Positions 43,829-53,200 are shown, numbered from the stretch's first letter. The stretch is 64,000 bases of DNA from Paenibacillus terrigena DSM 21567 (GCF_000374845.1 NZ_KB895415.1:124001-188000), one strand, 5' to 3'. Numbers and translations: made by a program. The notes: generated by a model from the letters alone, not told the origin.

Positions 43829-45553
43829 TTACGATTTATTCCGCGTAAAATCATTTAGCAACTGCTCAATCTCACGATTCGTACGACACGAGAATAAGCG
43901 ATCCTTTAATTCCACGCATTCCTTCTCGCACATTTCAAGCACACGACTCTTCAAGTGCAGAATCGAATGAGCCGACATGCTCAGATCGTGCACTCCTAGA
44001 GCTACCCATAGCGCTAATGCGCGTTCGTCTCCTGCCAATTCACCGCACACACTGACCGTGATCCCTTTGGCTTTCGCTGCATCGACGGTCATCTTCAGCA
44101 TCCGCAGAATGGACGGATGGAACGGATTGTACATATGGGCAATCTTTTCATTCATCCGGTCGACTGCCAGCACATATTGCACTAGATCATTTGTCCCTAT
44201 CGAGAAGAAATCCACCTCTTCTGCAAGGAGATCAGCGATCATGACTGCTGCAGGAACCTCCACCATAATGCCAATCTGAATATGCGAATTATACGGAATT
44301 CCTTCCTCATCCAGCTCACGCTTAGCTTCCTCCAGCACAGCATTCGCTTCACGAACCTCATCCAACGAAGAAATCATTGGATACATGATTTTCACATTCC
44401 CGAAATGACTCGCCCGCAGAATAGCACGTAGCTGGGTCTTGAATAATCCCTTCCGGTCTAGACAAATACGAATCGCTCGATAACCAAGGAATGGATTGTC
44501 CTCCTCCGGCAGCGCGAAATAATCTAAATGTTTATCTCCGCCAATATCTAGCGTCCGGATCACGACCGTATTCGGCGATACCTTCTCAGCCACCTCGCGG
44601 TACACATCGAATTGCTCTTCTTCTTCCGGAAAATGCTGCCGGTCCATATACAGGAACTCGGTTCGGAACAGCCCTACCCCCGAAGCTCCGTTCGACAGCG
44701 CTACGTTCAGTTCTTTCAGTGAGCTGATATTCGCAGCAAGACGCATTTCAATACCATCAAGCGTCACTGCCGGTACCGAAGCAAGCTGACGCAGCCTGTT
44801 CTTCTTCTCCATCTGCTCATCGCGAATCTGTGTATACCGCCGAAGGATTTCTTCATCCGGATTAACGTAGACCGTACCTTCACCGCCATCCACCACGAGC
44901 ATATCACCTGTCTGAATCGGATCATCAAGCTTGCCTTCTAATCCGAGGACAAATGGAATCCCGAGTGCACGCGCCATAATCGCGGAATGGGATGTGCGTC
45001 CGCCTTGTAATGTCGCAATACCGAGCACGTAATTCTGATTCAAATTCGCGAGCTGTGAAGGCGACAATTCCTTCGCCACGAGCAGATACGGGTTTGTATC
45101 CGAGGGCAGCGTGATCTCAGGTGCGCCTAATAAATGCTTTAATAGACGATTACCAACATCCTTAATGTCTAGCGCACGTTCCTTCATATATTCGTCATCG
45201 AGTAAATCAAACATTTTGACAAAATGATCGATCGCTTCCTTTACCGCCACTTCCGCCGCCTTGTATTGACGTTCGATAATCGCTTGAATTTCACTCATAA
45301 ACACGGGATCCTCAAGAATTGCGATATGCGCGTCAAATATAGACGACTGATCCGGTCCCACCACTTCTCGGAACTCATTTTTCAAAAACTCGATCTCATT
45401 CTTGGAGGTACGAACCCCTTCATACAGTCTCTCAAATTCTTTCGCTAAATCGATGGAATCTATCCGCTGATCAGGCAAATCCCATTCCCATGTCGGGAGT
45501 ACAAAGGCTTTTCCAATTGCGATTCCTGATGAAGCGCCGATACCCTGTATCAT
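43829..45553 (-). CDS. ptsI: PTS Enzyme I (phosphoenolpyruvate-protein phosphotransferase)
   Basis: Enzyme I takes phosphate from PEP and passes it to HPr to drive sugar uptake. The 574-residue cytosolic protein has the N-terminal IGASSGIAIGKAF, the phosphorylated His in LQGGRTSHSAIMARALGIP (about 190) and the PEP-binding TIM-barrel motifs GVGLFRTEFLYMDR, LDIGGDKHLDYF, SIGTNDLVQYVLAVDR and VCGELAGDERALALW. It overlaps the upstream EIICBA gene by 4 bp (ATGA) and so is translated with it. There is no ptsH in this operon, unlike many Bacillales where ptsH-ptsI are adjacent; HPr must come from elsewhere. Confidence 0.96.
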   Translation of the reverse strand: MIQGIGASSGIAIGKAFVLPTWEWDLPDQRIDSIDLAKEFERLYEGVRTSKNEIEFLKNEFREVVGPDQSSIFDAHIAILEDPVFMSEIQAIIERQYKAAEVAVKEAIDHFVKMFDLLDDEYMKERALDIKDVGNRLLKHLLGAPEITLPSDTNPYLLVAKELSPSQLANLNQNYVLGIATLQGGRTSHSAIMARALGIPFVLGLEGKLDDPIQTGDMLVVDGGEGTVYVNPDEEILRRYTQIRDEQMEKKNRLRQLASVPAVTLDGIEMRLAANISSLKELNVALSNGASGVGLFRTEFLYMDRQHFPEEEEQFDVYREVAEKVSPNTVVIRTLDIGGDKHLDYFALPEEDNPFLGYRAIRICLDRKGLFKTQLRAILRASHFGNVKIMYPMISSLDEVREANAVLEEAKRELDEEGIPYNSHIQIGIMVEVPAAVMIADLLAEEVDFFSIGTNDLVQYVLAVDRMNEKIAHMYNPFHPSILRMLKMTVDAAKAKGITVSVCGELAGDERALALWVALGVHDLSMSAHSILHLKSRVLEMCEKECVELKDRLFSCRTNREIEQLLNDFTRNKS

Positions 45554-47436
45554 TCTGCATTCCCTCCAACATTCCTATCATTTAATACAACCGACATCAC
45601 AGATGCTTGACCCTTCTTCACGGCTTTATACGGTGCAAAACTCCAAGACTGTACAATCTCCGAGTTCGTAATCACCATGGGCGTTACAATCGATGTCGCA
45701 TGCTGCTTCACATAATCCAAATCGAACTTCATCAACGGTTGACCGGCTTCCACCTGGTCCCCTTCTTTCACGAGCACCGTCATGCCATATCCATTCAAAC
45801 TTGAAGTATCAATCCCAAGATGGATCAATACGTTCAACCCTTCTGATGTGACAATACCAATCGCGTGCTGCGTCGGGTAGATCGTCATAATCTCACCGGC
45901 AAGCGGCGCGACCATTTCACCCTTATCCGGAATAAAGGCAACCCCATTCCCTACAAGCTTCTTCGCAAAAATCTGATCCGGCACTTCATCCAGCGGGATC
46001 ATCTTGCCTTGCATCGGCGCATGGAAGAGCACTTGATTCAGGTCTCTATTGACGACCTTCATTATCTCAGCTCGAATCACGTCCGAATAGGTGCCAAATA
46101 CGACTTGTACGGCCCCACCGCCTAAGCGGATCATACCTGCAGAGCCTAGAAGTCTCAGCGCCCTTCGATCGATCAATCGATCATTCACAACCGATAACCT
46201 AAGCCGCGTCACGCAAGCTTCCATCCGTATAATATTGTCCTTGCCACCAAGCGCTTGGAGAATGAGCGGCGCACGATACGGCAGACTCCCTGCCCAGTCA
46301 TCCACTTCAGAGCCCTCTTCACGGCCCGGTGTCGGAATCCGATACTTATAGATAGCGAAGCGGAACAGATTATAGTAGATTAAACCAAGCGCGATCCCGA
46401 TCGGGATCAGAAGCCACTGATTTGTCCCTAAATGGCTATTAATAACAAAATCAATCGCTCCAGCTGAGAATGAAACCCCAAGATGTATATTCAAATAACT
46501 GCATATCCACATCGTTAATCCAGAGATGATCGCATGAACAACGAATAAATACGGTGCGACGAATAGAAATGCGAATTCAATCGGCTCCGTAATCCCTGTT
46601 AAGAAGCAGACAAAGGCAGACATCAAGAACATTTTCTGAACCTTCGGTTTGAGATCCTCACGTGCCTCTTGAATGATCGCAAATGCGATGGCTGGGATGG
46701 CGAACATCGTCAGCGGGTAGAGTCCCGTCATAAATTGACCCGCTGTCGGATCCCCGGCAAAGAAACGCGGCAAATCCCCATACACCATTTGACCGCCTGC
46801 TGTCTCGAAAGTGCCCACATGAAAGAAGAAAATATTATTCAAGATATGATGCAGGCCAACAACGACAAGTACACGCTGCAGTACACCAAATAAAAACACG
46901 CCAAAGCCGCCTAAGGACAACAGGAAATTGCCTAGCGCAATAACTCCTTGCTGCAAAGGTTCTGAGATGAGGACCATCACCGAGGCGAATACCAGCATCA
47001 CAAAACTCATCACAAGCAGAACAAACCGCGGCCCCCCGAAAAATTGAATATACTCCGGGAGCTGAACGGTTTTGTATCGGTTCGTTATGTAGCCTGCAAG
47101 TATACCTATCAAAATACCAACGAGAATACTCGGCTGGGATTCTGTAGCACCAAAATACGATGTCACTTGCTGTTCGATGAAAATCCCGAGCAGTGCCGCT
47201 AGCGCCGCGGTACCATCGTTATTCCCGAGTCCAAGAGCGACACCCACTGCAAAAATATAAGGCAAATACATGAAAATTGTATTCCCAGCAACGTTCAGGA
47301 CATGACCGATCGACCCAAGGCCGATCGGTTCCCAAGGCATGCTGCCGAGAAACAACATCAAGGCTGCAACAGGTAGCACAACGGTAGGAAGCATAATCGC
47401 TCGCCCGAACTGCTGCAACGCTCCGAGCCCATTCAT
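45550..47436 (-). CDS. PTS transporter EIICBA, glucose/N-acetylglucosamine family
   Basis: A single 628-residue chain holds EIIC (about 1-370, with LPEYIQFFGGPRFV, HHILNNIFFFHVGTF and GDPTAGQFMTGLYPLTMF), EIIB (about 385-460, phosphorylated Cys in MEACVTRLRLSV) and EIIA (about 480-610, phosphorylated His in VLIHLGIDTSSLNG). It imports and phosphorylates a hexose. The EIIC segments resemble N-acetylglucosamine NagE more than glucose PtsG, but specificity is an inference. AAGGGAGG precedes the ATG. It lies 39 bp downstream of the CoA-binding gene and is coupled to ptsI. Confidence 0.9.
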   Translation of the reverse strand: MNGLGALQQFGRAIMLPTVVLPVAALMLFLGSMPWEPIGLGSIGHVLNVAGNTIFMYLPYIFAVGVALGLGNNDGTAALAALLGIFIEQQVTSYFGATESQPSILVGILIGILAGYITNRYKTVQLPEYIQFFGGPRFVLLVMSFVMLVFASVMVLISEPLQQGVIALGNFLLSLGGFGVFLFGVLQRVLVVVGLHHILNNIFFFHVGTFETAGGQMVYGDLPRFFAGDPTAGQFMTGLYPLTMFAIPAIAFAIIQEAREDLKPKVQKMFLMSAFVCFLTGITEPIEFAFLFVAPYLFVVHAIISGLTMWICSYLNIHLGVSFSAGAIDFVINSHLGTNQWLLIPIGIALGLIYYNLFRFAIYKYRIPTPGREEGSEVDDWAGSLPYRAPLILQALGGKDNIIRMEACVTRLRLSVVNDRLIDRRALRLLGSAGMIRLGGGAVQVVFGTYSDVIRAEIMKVVNRDLNQVLFHAPMQGKMIPLDEVPDQIFAKKLVGNGVAFIPDKGEMVAPLAGEIMTIYPTQHAIGIVTSEGLNVLIHLGIDTSSLNGYGMTVLVKEGDQVEAGQPLMKFDLDYVKQHATSIVTPMVITNSEIVQSWSFAPYKAVKKGQASVMSVVLNDRNVGGNAE

Positions 47437-47475
47437 GCGCTAACCTCCCTTCAAGCTACGGTCCCGATTCCGTTA

Positions 47476-47907
47476 TTATTTGCCGCCGGGTAACAACACC
47501 GAGTCAGCGACTTTAATACAGACGTCCATAATGACCTTCAGGCCGCCCCCTGCAGCAATATTCGCTGCGCTAATATTGATAATCCCTTGTTGGAGCCAGA
47601 GCGTCTTTGCACCGATTGCTACAGCTTCTTCAGCAACTGGTTCACAGAATTCGCTCCTACGGAATACGTTTACGATATCCACCTGTTCCGGGATATCCTT
47701 CAAAGATGAATAACAGAGTTCACCTAAGATCTTCGTACCTGCCACGACAGGGTTCACCGGAATGATCCGGTAACCTCTGCGCTGCATGGCTTCAGCTACC
47801 ATGTAGGAAGTTCGATCAGGCTTCTCTGATAATCCGACAACGGCTATGACATTCGAACTGCGGAGTATATCACGAATTTCTTCTTGAGACGGGTTCTGAT
47901 ACGCCAT
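47476..47907 (-). CDS. CoA-binding domain protein (YccU family)
   Basis: The 143-residue protein is a Rossmann-type CoA_binding_2 domain: VIAVVGLSEKPDRTSYMVAEAMQRRGYRIIPVNPVVAGTKILG, then VFRRSEFCEPVAEEAVAIGAKTLWLQQGIIN. Binding of CoA or a nucleotide is known for relatives; the process served is not. I start at the ATG after GGAGGTG, not the GTG inside that RBS. It is the first gene of a probable operon with EIICBA and EI. The association with PTS genes is worth noting but unexplained. Confidence 0.82.
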   Translation of the reverse strand: MAYQNPSQEEIRDILRSSNVIAVVGLSEKPDRTSYMVAEAMQRRGYRIIPVNPVVAGTKILGELCYSSLKDIPEQVDIVNVFRRSEFCEPVAEEAVAIGAKTLWLQQGIINISAANIAAGGGLKVIMDVCIKVADSVLLPGGK

Positions 47908-47947
47908 TATTCCAAGCACCTCCGGTAATTATTTTATTATAATATTT

Positions 47948-48115
47948 GTTCAAAAAATCGGCTTTTCAGCACCGAGAAGGTTGCGAGTATCCGAAGAAGG
48001 AGGAACGGAGTTTAGGCAAAACCTAAATGAGTACCGGACTTCGAGGATGAACGCAAGATTCGATGTCGAGTTTGCCTCATGAAATATTTCGTGATCAAAA
48101 GATAACTTTTTGAAC
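47948..48115. repeat. 168-bp intergenic repeat, copy 2 (inverted)
   Basis: Same length as the copy at 41225 and closely similar when reversed, with ends GTTCAAAAAATC and AACTTTTTGAAC. Located between the CoA-binding gene and aroA. Differences are scattered substitutions, so the two copies have diverged since duplication. Confidence 0.85.
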
Positions 48116-48121
48116 TTCCTT

Positions 48122-49411
48122 TTATACCCACTCGATTTGTGCGCCGATGGACTGCATATGATCGAAGAAAATAGGATACGATTTCGCTACGTGATGCGCA
48201 TCCTTGATCCGAAGCGGTGCCTTGGCACGCAATCCAACGACCGACAATGCCATAATGACGCGATGGTCATAATGCGCATTAATCTCAACGCCGCCTTCAA
48301 CACCTTCAGGTCTGCCATGAACGATGATCTCTGCTTGGCGCTCTTCAACATTCGCCCCCGCTTTGCGAAGCTCATTCAAGTAATCGGTGATTCGATCACA
48401 TTCCTTATAGCGCAGGTTCTCTACGTTATAGAACCTTGATGTACCTTCGGCGAATACGGCTGCTGCGACCATCGCAAGCACCGCATCTGTTGCGGCATCC
48501 CCGTCGAACTCAAGTGCTTTTAACTGCTGATTCCCCTGCACATGAACAATTCCGTTCTCATGCGTAAGCGGCACTTCCATCATGCGGAGGACATCCACAA
48601 TCGCACGTTCGCCCTGTTTACTATTCTCTGCCAAACGATGAATTTTTACATTGGAATTCGTCACAGCTGCAGCAGCAAGTACGGCGGCAGATCCTGGATA
48701 ATCCCCTTGTACGATATATTCCTTCGCTAAATATTGCTGACGGCCAGGCACTTTGTAATGCATCAAATCATCGCTCGCATGAATGACAATGCCAGCTTGT
48801 TCCAACACTTCTAAAGTCTGACCTACAACAACCTTTGATTTCAGATCATGCAAGACTTCGATTTCACTATCTTCTTCCAACATCGGTGTGAGGAATAACA
48901 ATGCGCTTAGGAATTGCGAGCTAACATTTCCGGATACGGTAATTTTACCGCCTTTCGGATTTCCACCGCGAATCGTAATCGGAAGTTTGCCCTCTTGGTG
49001 ATCGACTTCAACACCCATTTGCTGCAGCGAATCAATAAGATCATTATGCGGGCGTTTGCCGAGTGAATCCGGGTACGTATTGACAAATGTCACTTCTGGA
49101 CATAATGCAGCAATAGCCATCAAGAAGCGCAATACTGCGCCAGCATTGCCAACATTCAGTTCACTCACATTCGCAGGACGATTACCAAAGCCAGTTATAA
49201 CAATCTTGGTCTCATCCTCCTCAATGACAGCACCTAAATCACGAATACAACGACGCATCGCATCACTGTCTTCACTATGAGCTGGGAAATGAATTGTACT
49301 CGTCCCGTTCGCAAGAGCTGCAACGAGCAAATAACGCGTCGTATAGTTTTTGGAAGATAGGGCTTGAATCTCTCCTTCAAGCCTCGAAGTTGGTGTTACA
49401 ATCACATCCAC
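48122..49411 (-). CDS. aroA: EPSP synthase (3-phosphoshikimate 1-carboxyvinyltransferase), divergent class
   Basis: This enzyme joins PEP to shikimate-3-phosphate in aromatic amino acid synthesis. The 429-residue protein has six-fold EPSP-synthase repeats, including LSVSG-type GNVSSQFLSALLFLTPM, DGDAATDAVLAMVAAAVFAEGTS, YNVENLRYKECDRI and DHRVIMALSVVGL. However, the normal PGDKSISHR becomes SSKNYTTRY and the PEP-loop GNAGTAMRP becomes GNAGAVLRF. This marks a divergent class. It lies downstream of a 168-bp repeat and divergent from the rhodanese gene; aroK is 400 bp away. A second, canonical aroA may exist elsewhere in the genome. Confidence 0.9.
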   Translation of the reverse strand: MDVIVTPTSRLEGEIQALSSKNYTTRYLLVAALANGTSTIHFPAHSEDSDAMRRCIRDLGAVIEEDETKIVITGFGNRPANVSELNVGNAGAVLRFLMAIAALCPEVTFVNTYPDSLGKRPHNDLIDSLQQMGVEVDHQEGKLPITIRGGNPKGGKITVSGNVSSQFLSALLFLTPMLEEDSEIEVLHDLKSKVVVGQTLEVLEQAGIVIHASDDLMHYKVPGRQQYLAKEYIVQGDYPGSAAVLAAAAVTNSNVKIHRLAENSKQGERAIVDVLRMMEVPLTHENGIVHVQGNQQLKALEFDGDAATDAVLAMVAAAVFAEGTSRFYNVENLRYKECDRITDYLNELRKAGANVEERQAEIIVHGRPEGVEGGVEINAHYDHRVIMALSVVGLRAKAPLRIKDAHHVAKSYPIFFDHMQSIGAQIEWV

Positions 49412-49484
49412 CTTGATTCACTCCTTCAATAATGTATGTTAAAATAAGGTTCAGATTTCATGAAAAGTAATGGGGGACTACCTA

Positions 49485-49784
49485 ATGAACATTGTACAAA
49501 TTCAACCCGAGGAAGTAAAAACAAGACTTGAACGCGGTGAATCATTAAATCTGATAGATGTGCGTGAGCCCGAAGAGGTCGCTCAAGGCATGATTGCTGG
49601 TGCAGTGCACATCCCACTCGGGCAAATACCTGATCGCATCGATGAAATTAAGCAGACGGGAGAAATTATTATGATCTGCCGCAGTGGATACCGAAGCGAG
49701 AGAGCCTGCGAGTATCTCACTGAACTTGGCCTTGAAGGGCTCAAGAATATGGAAGGCGGCATGCTTGCTTGGAGCCAGCTCTAA
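49485..49784 (+). CDS. Rhodanese-like sulfurtransferase domain protein
   Basis: A single 99-residue rhodanese domain: LIDVREPEEVAQGMIAGAVHIPLGQIPDRIDEI, and the active-site loop ICRSGYRSERACEYLTELG with Cys near residue 63. Such proteins move sulfane sulfur. The start is the ATG seven bases after GGGGGA; the ORF opens five codons earlier. It is convergent with aroK, whose 3' end is only 12 bp away. Its own substrate or partner is not indicated by neighbours. Confidence 0.9.
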   Translation: MNIVQIQPEEVKTRLERGESLNLIDVREPEEVAQGMIAGAVHIPLGQIPDRIDEIKQTGEIIMICRSGYRSERACEYLTELGLEGLKNMEGGMLAWSQL

Positions 49785-49796
49785 GCTTCGAATACC

Positions 49797-50309
49797 TTAT
49801 CGATGATGGGCGAGAATGATCCCCACGATCGTATCCACAGACAAATCTGTTGTATCTATCGTCAAATCTGCAAATCGATACGCATCCTTGCGCTGTTCTA
49901 ACAGCGTATGTACACGTTCTTCCACACTTCCTTGCAATAACGGTCGATTCGGATCCTGCGATACGCGAGCAATAATGCTGTCTGCATCGGCCGTTAGCGC
50001 AATGACTTGTCCACCGGCAAGCATCGCAGCCCGATTCTCTTCACGTAGTATGGAGCCGCCACCTGTCGATACAACAAGACCGTCGCTATGCAATATTTCC
50101 TGAATCGCCTCTTGTTCCAATTGACGAAAGATATCCTCACCACGTGAAGCAAATAATTCAGGTATTGAACTTCCTGCCTTCGATTCGATATATGAATCCG
50201 TATCAACGAACTTATAGTTCATCATATCAGCTAGCATTTTCCCTACCGATGACTTCCCAGTACCCATAAAGCCGATCAGAATAAGATTGCGTTTTTTGTC
50301 ATTTTCCAA
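49797..50309 (-). CDS. aroK: Shikimate kinase
   Basis: This enzyme phosphorylates shikimate with ATP, one step before AroA. The 170-residue cytosolic P-loop kinase shows LIGFMGTGKSSVGKMLA (Walker A, about 12-27), DTDSYIE (shikimate-binding Asp), GEDIFRQLEQEAIQEI, VVSTGGGSILREENR and RPLLQG lid motifs. The TTG start follows GAGGTG by eight bases; the ORF extends 20 codons further up with no RBS. A TATGAT -10-like element lies near 50361. Confidence 0.93.
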   Translation of the reverse strand: MENDKKRNLILIGFMGTGKSSVGKMLADMMNYKFVDTDSYIESKAGSSIPELFASRGEDIFRQLEQEAIQEILHSDGLVVSTGGGSILREENRAAMLAGGQVIALTADADSIIARVSQDPNRPLLQGSVEERVHTLLEQRKDAYRFADLTIDTTDLSVDTIVGIILAHHR

Positions 50310-50439
50310 CAGTTTTTCACCTCTAACGCCTAATCTTCTGTGAGCGAAACTTCCCATATCATACCACACTTACGGAAAGATTACATTTGAAACCCAGAAA
50401 AGAATGTATAATAACCTTACAAAATGGTGCTTTGTCTTC

Positions 50440-50555
50440 GAGGTAATTCAGGTACTTCACGGGGACCCCCGGAAATTATTAAATTCTAAACGTATAAAAA
50501 AGGGTTTTTAATCGTAAAGATGTTAATAGCCTTTTTTTTCCTAATTTTGAGATAG
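50440..50555 (+). promoter_or_regulatory. Leader with a terminator-like hairpin before the 110-residue gene
   Basis: A CGGG-GACC-CCCG stem near 50459-50471 and an AAAAAGGGTTTTTAATCG/TTAATAGCCTTTTTTTT hairpin near 50498-50540 precede the RBS. It could be an attenuator or the aroK-side terminator. I recognise no known riboswitch. Confidence 0.4.
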
Positions 50556-50569
50556 GAGTGAGCCTTCCC

Positions 50570-50902
50570 ATGCAGTTGGAGACATCGAACAAACACAAAG
50601 TAACGCAACGACTAGATCGAATCTTTGATCCTAATCACTCATTATGCAAGGATGACATTATTTATGTGCTGGAGTTCATTAAAAAAAGGGTGGCTGATAA
50701 AGATCCACGATTATTGGATCTATCACAACCACGCCTTTTAGAGAATTTCCAATATTTCGCTGAAGCTGCCACGCTGCTCATTCATCGCCGCACAGGGCAT
50801 GATCAGGAAATCAACCGACTCCGCCAGCTCTTAATGGAAGCCGTACACGGACTGTATCCTCAAGATCAGGAGAGCCGGTCCGAGATTAATCCATCCAGTT
50901 GA
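50570..50902 (+). CDS. Conserved hypothetical protein, 110 residues
   Basis: I do not recognise the family. The sequence is helical and charged: [89 protein letters not shown] start at ATG 50570 because the GTG twelve bases up lies inside the AGGAGTG RBS. The 3' end overlaps the 3' end of gndA by 17 bp (convergent), so transcripts meet. The upstream 200 bp carries a GC-rich stem and a terminator-like hairpin; see the leader entry. Confidence 0.7.
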   Translation: MQLETSNKHKVTQRLDRIFDPNHSLCKDDIIYVLEFIKKRVADKDPRLLDLSQPRLLENFQYFAEAATLLIHRRTGHDQEINRLRQLLMEAVHGLYPQDQESRSEINPSS

Positions 50903-52295
50903 AGTGGAAAGTACCTTCCATATCAACACGTTTGAACGTGTGCGCACCGAAGTAGTCGCGTTGTGCTTGCAACAGGTTCGCTGGAAGTCTTTCTGTACGA
51001 TAACTGTCGTAGTATGCTAGTGCGCTGGACATGCCTGGTACCGGAACGCCGTTTGCTACAGCTGCCGATACGACTTGTCTCCATGCATCCTGGTAGTTCT
51101 CAACGATATCCTTGAAGTAAGAATCAAGAAGCAAGTTCGGAAGATTTGCATCGCGATCGTACGCATCTTTGATGTTCTGTAGGAAACGGGAACGAATAAT
51201 GCATCCGCCGCGGAAGATCATCGCGATGTTACCGTATTTCAAATCCCAGCCGTATTCATCAGAAGCCGCACGCATTTGAGCGAAGCCTTGTGCATACGAT
51301 ACGATTTTACTTGTGAACAATGCTTTGCGAACAGATTCGATAAACGCAGCGCGATCGCCGTCGAATGCCGATACTTTCGGACCGTTAAGCACTTTGGAAG
51401 CTTGAACGCGTTCTTCTTTCATTGCAGACAAGAAACGGGAGAATACGGATTCCGTAATCATGGAGAGCGGAACGCCGAGATCAAGCGCGCTTTGGCTTGT
51501 CCATTTCCCTGTACCTTTTTGGCCTGCAGAGTCAAGAATCACATCTACCATAGGCTTTTTCGTTTCTGGATCATATTTGGAGAAGATATCTGCCGTAATC
51601 TCGATCAGATAGCTATCAAGTTCACCTTTGTTCCACTCTGTAAAGATTTCATGCAATTCTTCAGCGCTAACGTGAAGAACGTTCTTGAGAAGATCATATG
51701 CTTCACAGATCAATTGCATATCACCATATTCGATGCCGTTGTGCACCATTTTCACATAGTGTCCAGCACCGTCTGGTCCGATATACGTACAGCAAGGGTC
51801 GCCATTTACTTTCGCGGAGATCGCTGTAAGAATTGGCTCTACCAATTGATAAGCACTTTCTTGTCCGCCTGGCATAATCGAAGGACCTTTCAACGCGCCT
51901 TCCTCACCACCGGATACGCCTGTACCAATGAATCGGAAACCTTTATCTTCCAACTCTTTGCTGCGACGAACGGTGTCAGGGAAGTAAGCATTTCCTCCAT
52001 CAATGATGATGTCCCCTTGATCCAAATGTGGAAGAAGTTGTTCGATCGTAGCATCGGTAGCTTTACCTGCTTGTACCATGATCAGAATCTTACGAGGAGT
52101 TTCTAGCGATTGTACAAACTCTTCAACGGAATAGGTACCGAATAAGTTCTTGCCTTGCGCCTCTTGTACAAGATCGTCTGTTTTCTCTCTCGAACGATTG
52201 TACACGGAGACCGTGAATCCTCTGCTCTCAATGTTTAGCGCGAGGTTTTTCCCCATAACCGCCAAACCAATTACCCCGATTTGCTGTTTCGACAT
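50886..52295 (-). CDS. gndA: 6-phosphogluconate dehydrogenase, decarboxylating
   Basis: This pentose phosphate enzyme oxidises 6-phosphogluconate to ribulose-5-phosphate with NADP+ (some use NAD+) in the cytosol. The 469-residue chain is the usual GndA size: [22 protein letters not shown] (nucleotide fold), [30 protein letters not shown], the catalytic [24 protein letters not shown] and [15 protein letters not shown] start at the ATG after AAAGGGTGG; the ORF opens four codons earlier at a GTG inside that RBS. It overlaps the convergent 110-residue gene by 17 bp. Confidence 0.97.
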   Translation of the reverse strand: MSKQQIGVIGLAVMGKNLALNIESRGFTVSVYNRSREKTDDLVQEAQGKNLFGTYSVEEFVQSLETPRKILIMVQAGKATDATIEQLLPHLDQGDIIIDGGNAYFPDTVRRSKELEDKGFRFIGTGVSGGEEGALKGPSIMPGGQESAYQLVEPILTAISAKVNGDPCCTYIGPDGAGHYVKMVHNGIEYGDMQLICEAYDLLKNVLHVSAEELHEIFTEWNKGELDSYLIEITADIFSKYDPETKKPMVDVILDSAGQKGTGKWTSQSALDLGVPLSMITESVFSRFLSAMKEERVQASKVLNGPKVSAFDGDRAAFIESVRKALFTSKIVSYAQGFAQMRAASDEYGWDLKYGNIAMIFRGGCIIRSRFLQNIKDAYDRDANLPNLLLDSYFKDIVENYQDAWRQVVSAAVANGVPVPGMSSALAYYDSYRTERLPANLLQAQRDYFGAHTFKRVDMEGTFHFNWMD

Positions 52296-52445
52296 TTGGT
52301 TTTCCACCCTTTACCTTTTGTATATGTAGATTTTCTCAATATACCTATTTTACTCTTTTTATATGCAGAAGTGAACCCCTAACTCCATCCTCACACCAAA
52401 AACACCCCAACAGCCGTGAGGTGTCTGGATAGCATACAACCCCTA

Positions 52446-53042
52446 CTAGCATTCAAGTTGCAGCATTTCACTGCGCAGGACAAGCAATTTTTCTTTGCAC
52501 TGCTGTACACATTCATCATCTTCCCGCTCCAACGCTTCATACAAATTTGATAGCTCATAATCAAGCTCCATACGCAATACGCCGATTCGTTCTTCCGCGC
52601 GTGTCGATTGGAATGCACGAATCATTTCCTCTGTGGTGACGAGCGGCCGCTTCTGGAAAATAATCCGGTGATCCACACCCGATACTTCGACGAGCAGAAT
52701 TAACTCCCCAAACAAAATACTCTCGATCAAAATTTGTCGATCCTTAAACCGCTTCACAACCGCATGCCCACGAGTGTCTCCGATCAGGCGCTCCATAAAC
52801 TCTGACAGCTTCTCATCTTTAATCGTGTAGTTGCCTACAATTTTGTAGCGATTCTGAATCCGCTGGAACCGTAGTTTGACCAATTTACGACCTGTACGCA
52901 CGGAAATGATAAATAATGATTCATTCTCACTCCAATATAAGGAGTAGCCTTCATGAATCAAATCGCGAATCAAATTCTGGATTGTTCTTCGATCGAACCG
53001 CAGCTCCAAGTTGCAATATTCCACTTCGTAGCTCTTGTTCAT
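52446..53042 (-). CDS. Conserved hypothetical protein, 198 residues
   Basis: I do not recognise a characterised family. The sequence is a charged soluble protein, beta-rich in its first part: YEVEYCNLELRFDRRTIQNLIRDLIHEGYSLYWSENESLFIISVRTGRKLVKLRFQRIQNRYKIVGNY, then a helical half with ELDYELSNLYEALEREDDECVQQCKEKLLVLRSEMLQLEC. No membrane segment or signal peptide. The ATG at 53042 follows AAGGGAGG, 17 codons inside the ORF. It stands alone downstream of the exporter operon terminator. Confidence 0.75.
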   Translation of the reverse strand: MNKSYEVEYCNLELRFDRRTIQNLIRDLIHEGYSLYWSENESLFIISVRTGRKLVKLRFQRIQNRYKIVGNYTIKDEKLSEFMERLIGDTRGHAVVKRFKDRQILIESILFGELILLVEVSGVDHRIIFQKRPLVTTEEMIRAFQSTRAEERIGVLRMELDYELSNLYEALEREDDECVQQCKEKLLVLRSEMLQLEC

Positions 53043-53200
53043 GGCAATTCCTCCCTTCATGTGATTGAATCCTCCAGCAAGCCTAGTCTCCATTAGAAAA
53101 TGTTGACAACTTATGGTTTTACAATATCTTATACGTTATTTTATGTTTCGGTAACTTGGTTTATTGACTATTTTCAAGCCTGATTCTTCATAAAACGAAG

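Noticed and set aside
45550-47436. Naming the EIICBA gene ptsG or nagE
   Set aside because: The EIIC looks closer to NagE, but substrate choice cannot be settled by eye, so no symbol is given.
50400-50560. Known riboswitch upstream of the 110-residue gene
   Set aside because: I could not match the region to the conserved core of a riboswitch class known to me; only generic hairpins are visible.
51276-52106. 276-codon ORF antisense to gndA
   Set aside because: It is a shadow of a well-conserved gene; Cys/Phe/His-rich composition and no RBS.
52446-53042. Non-ribosomal peptide synthetase fragment
   Set aside because: No condensation, adenylation or carrier motif is present in the 198-residue protein.
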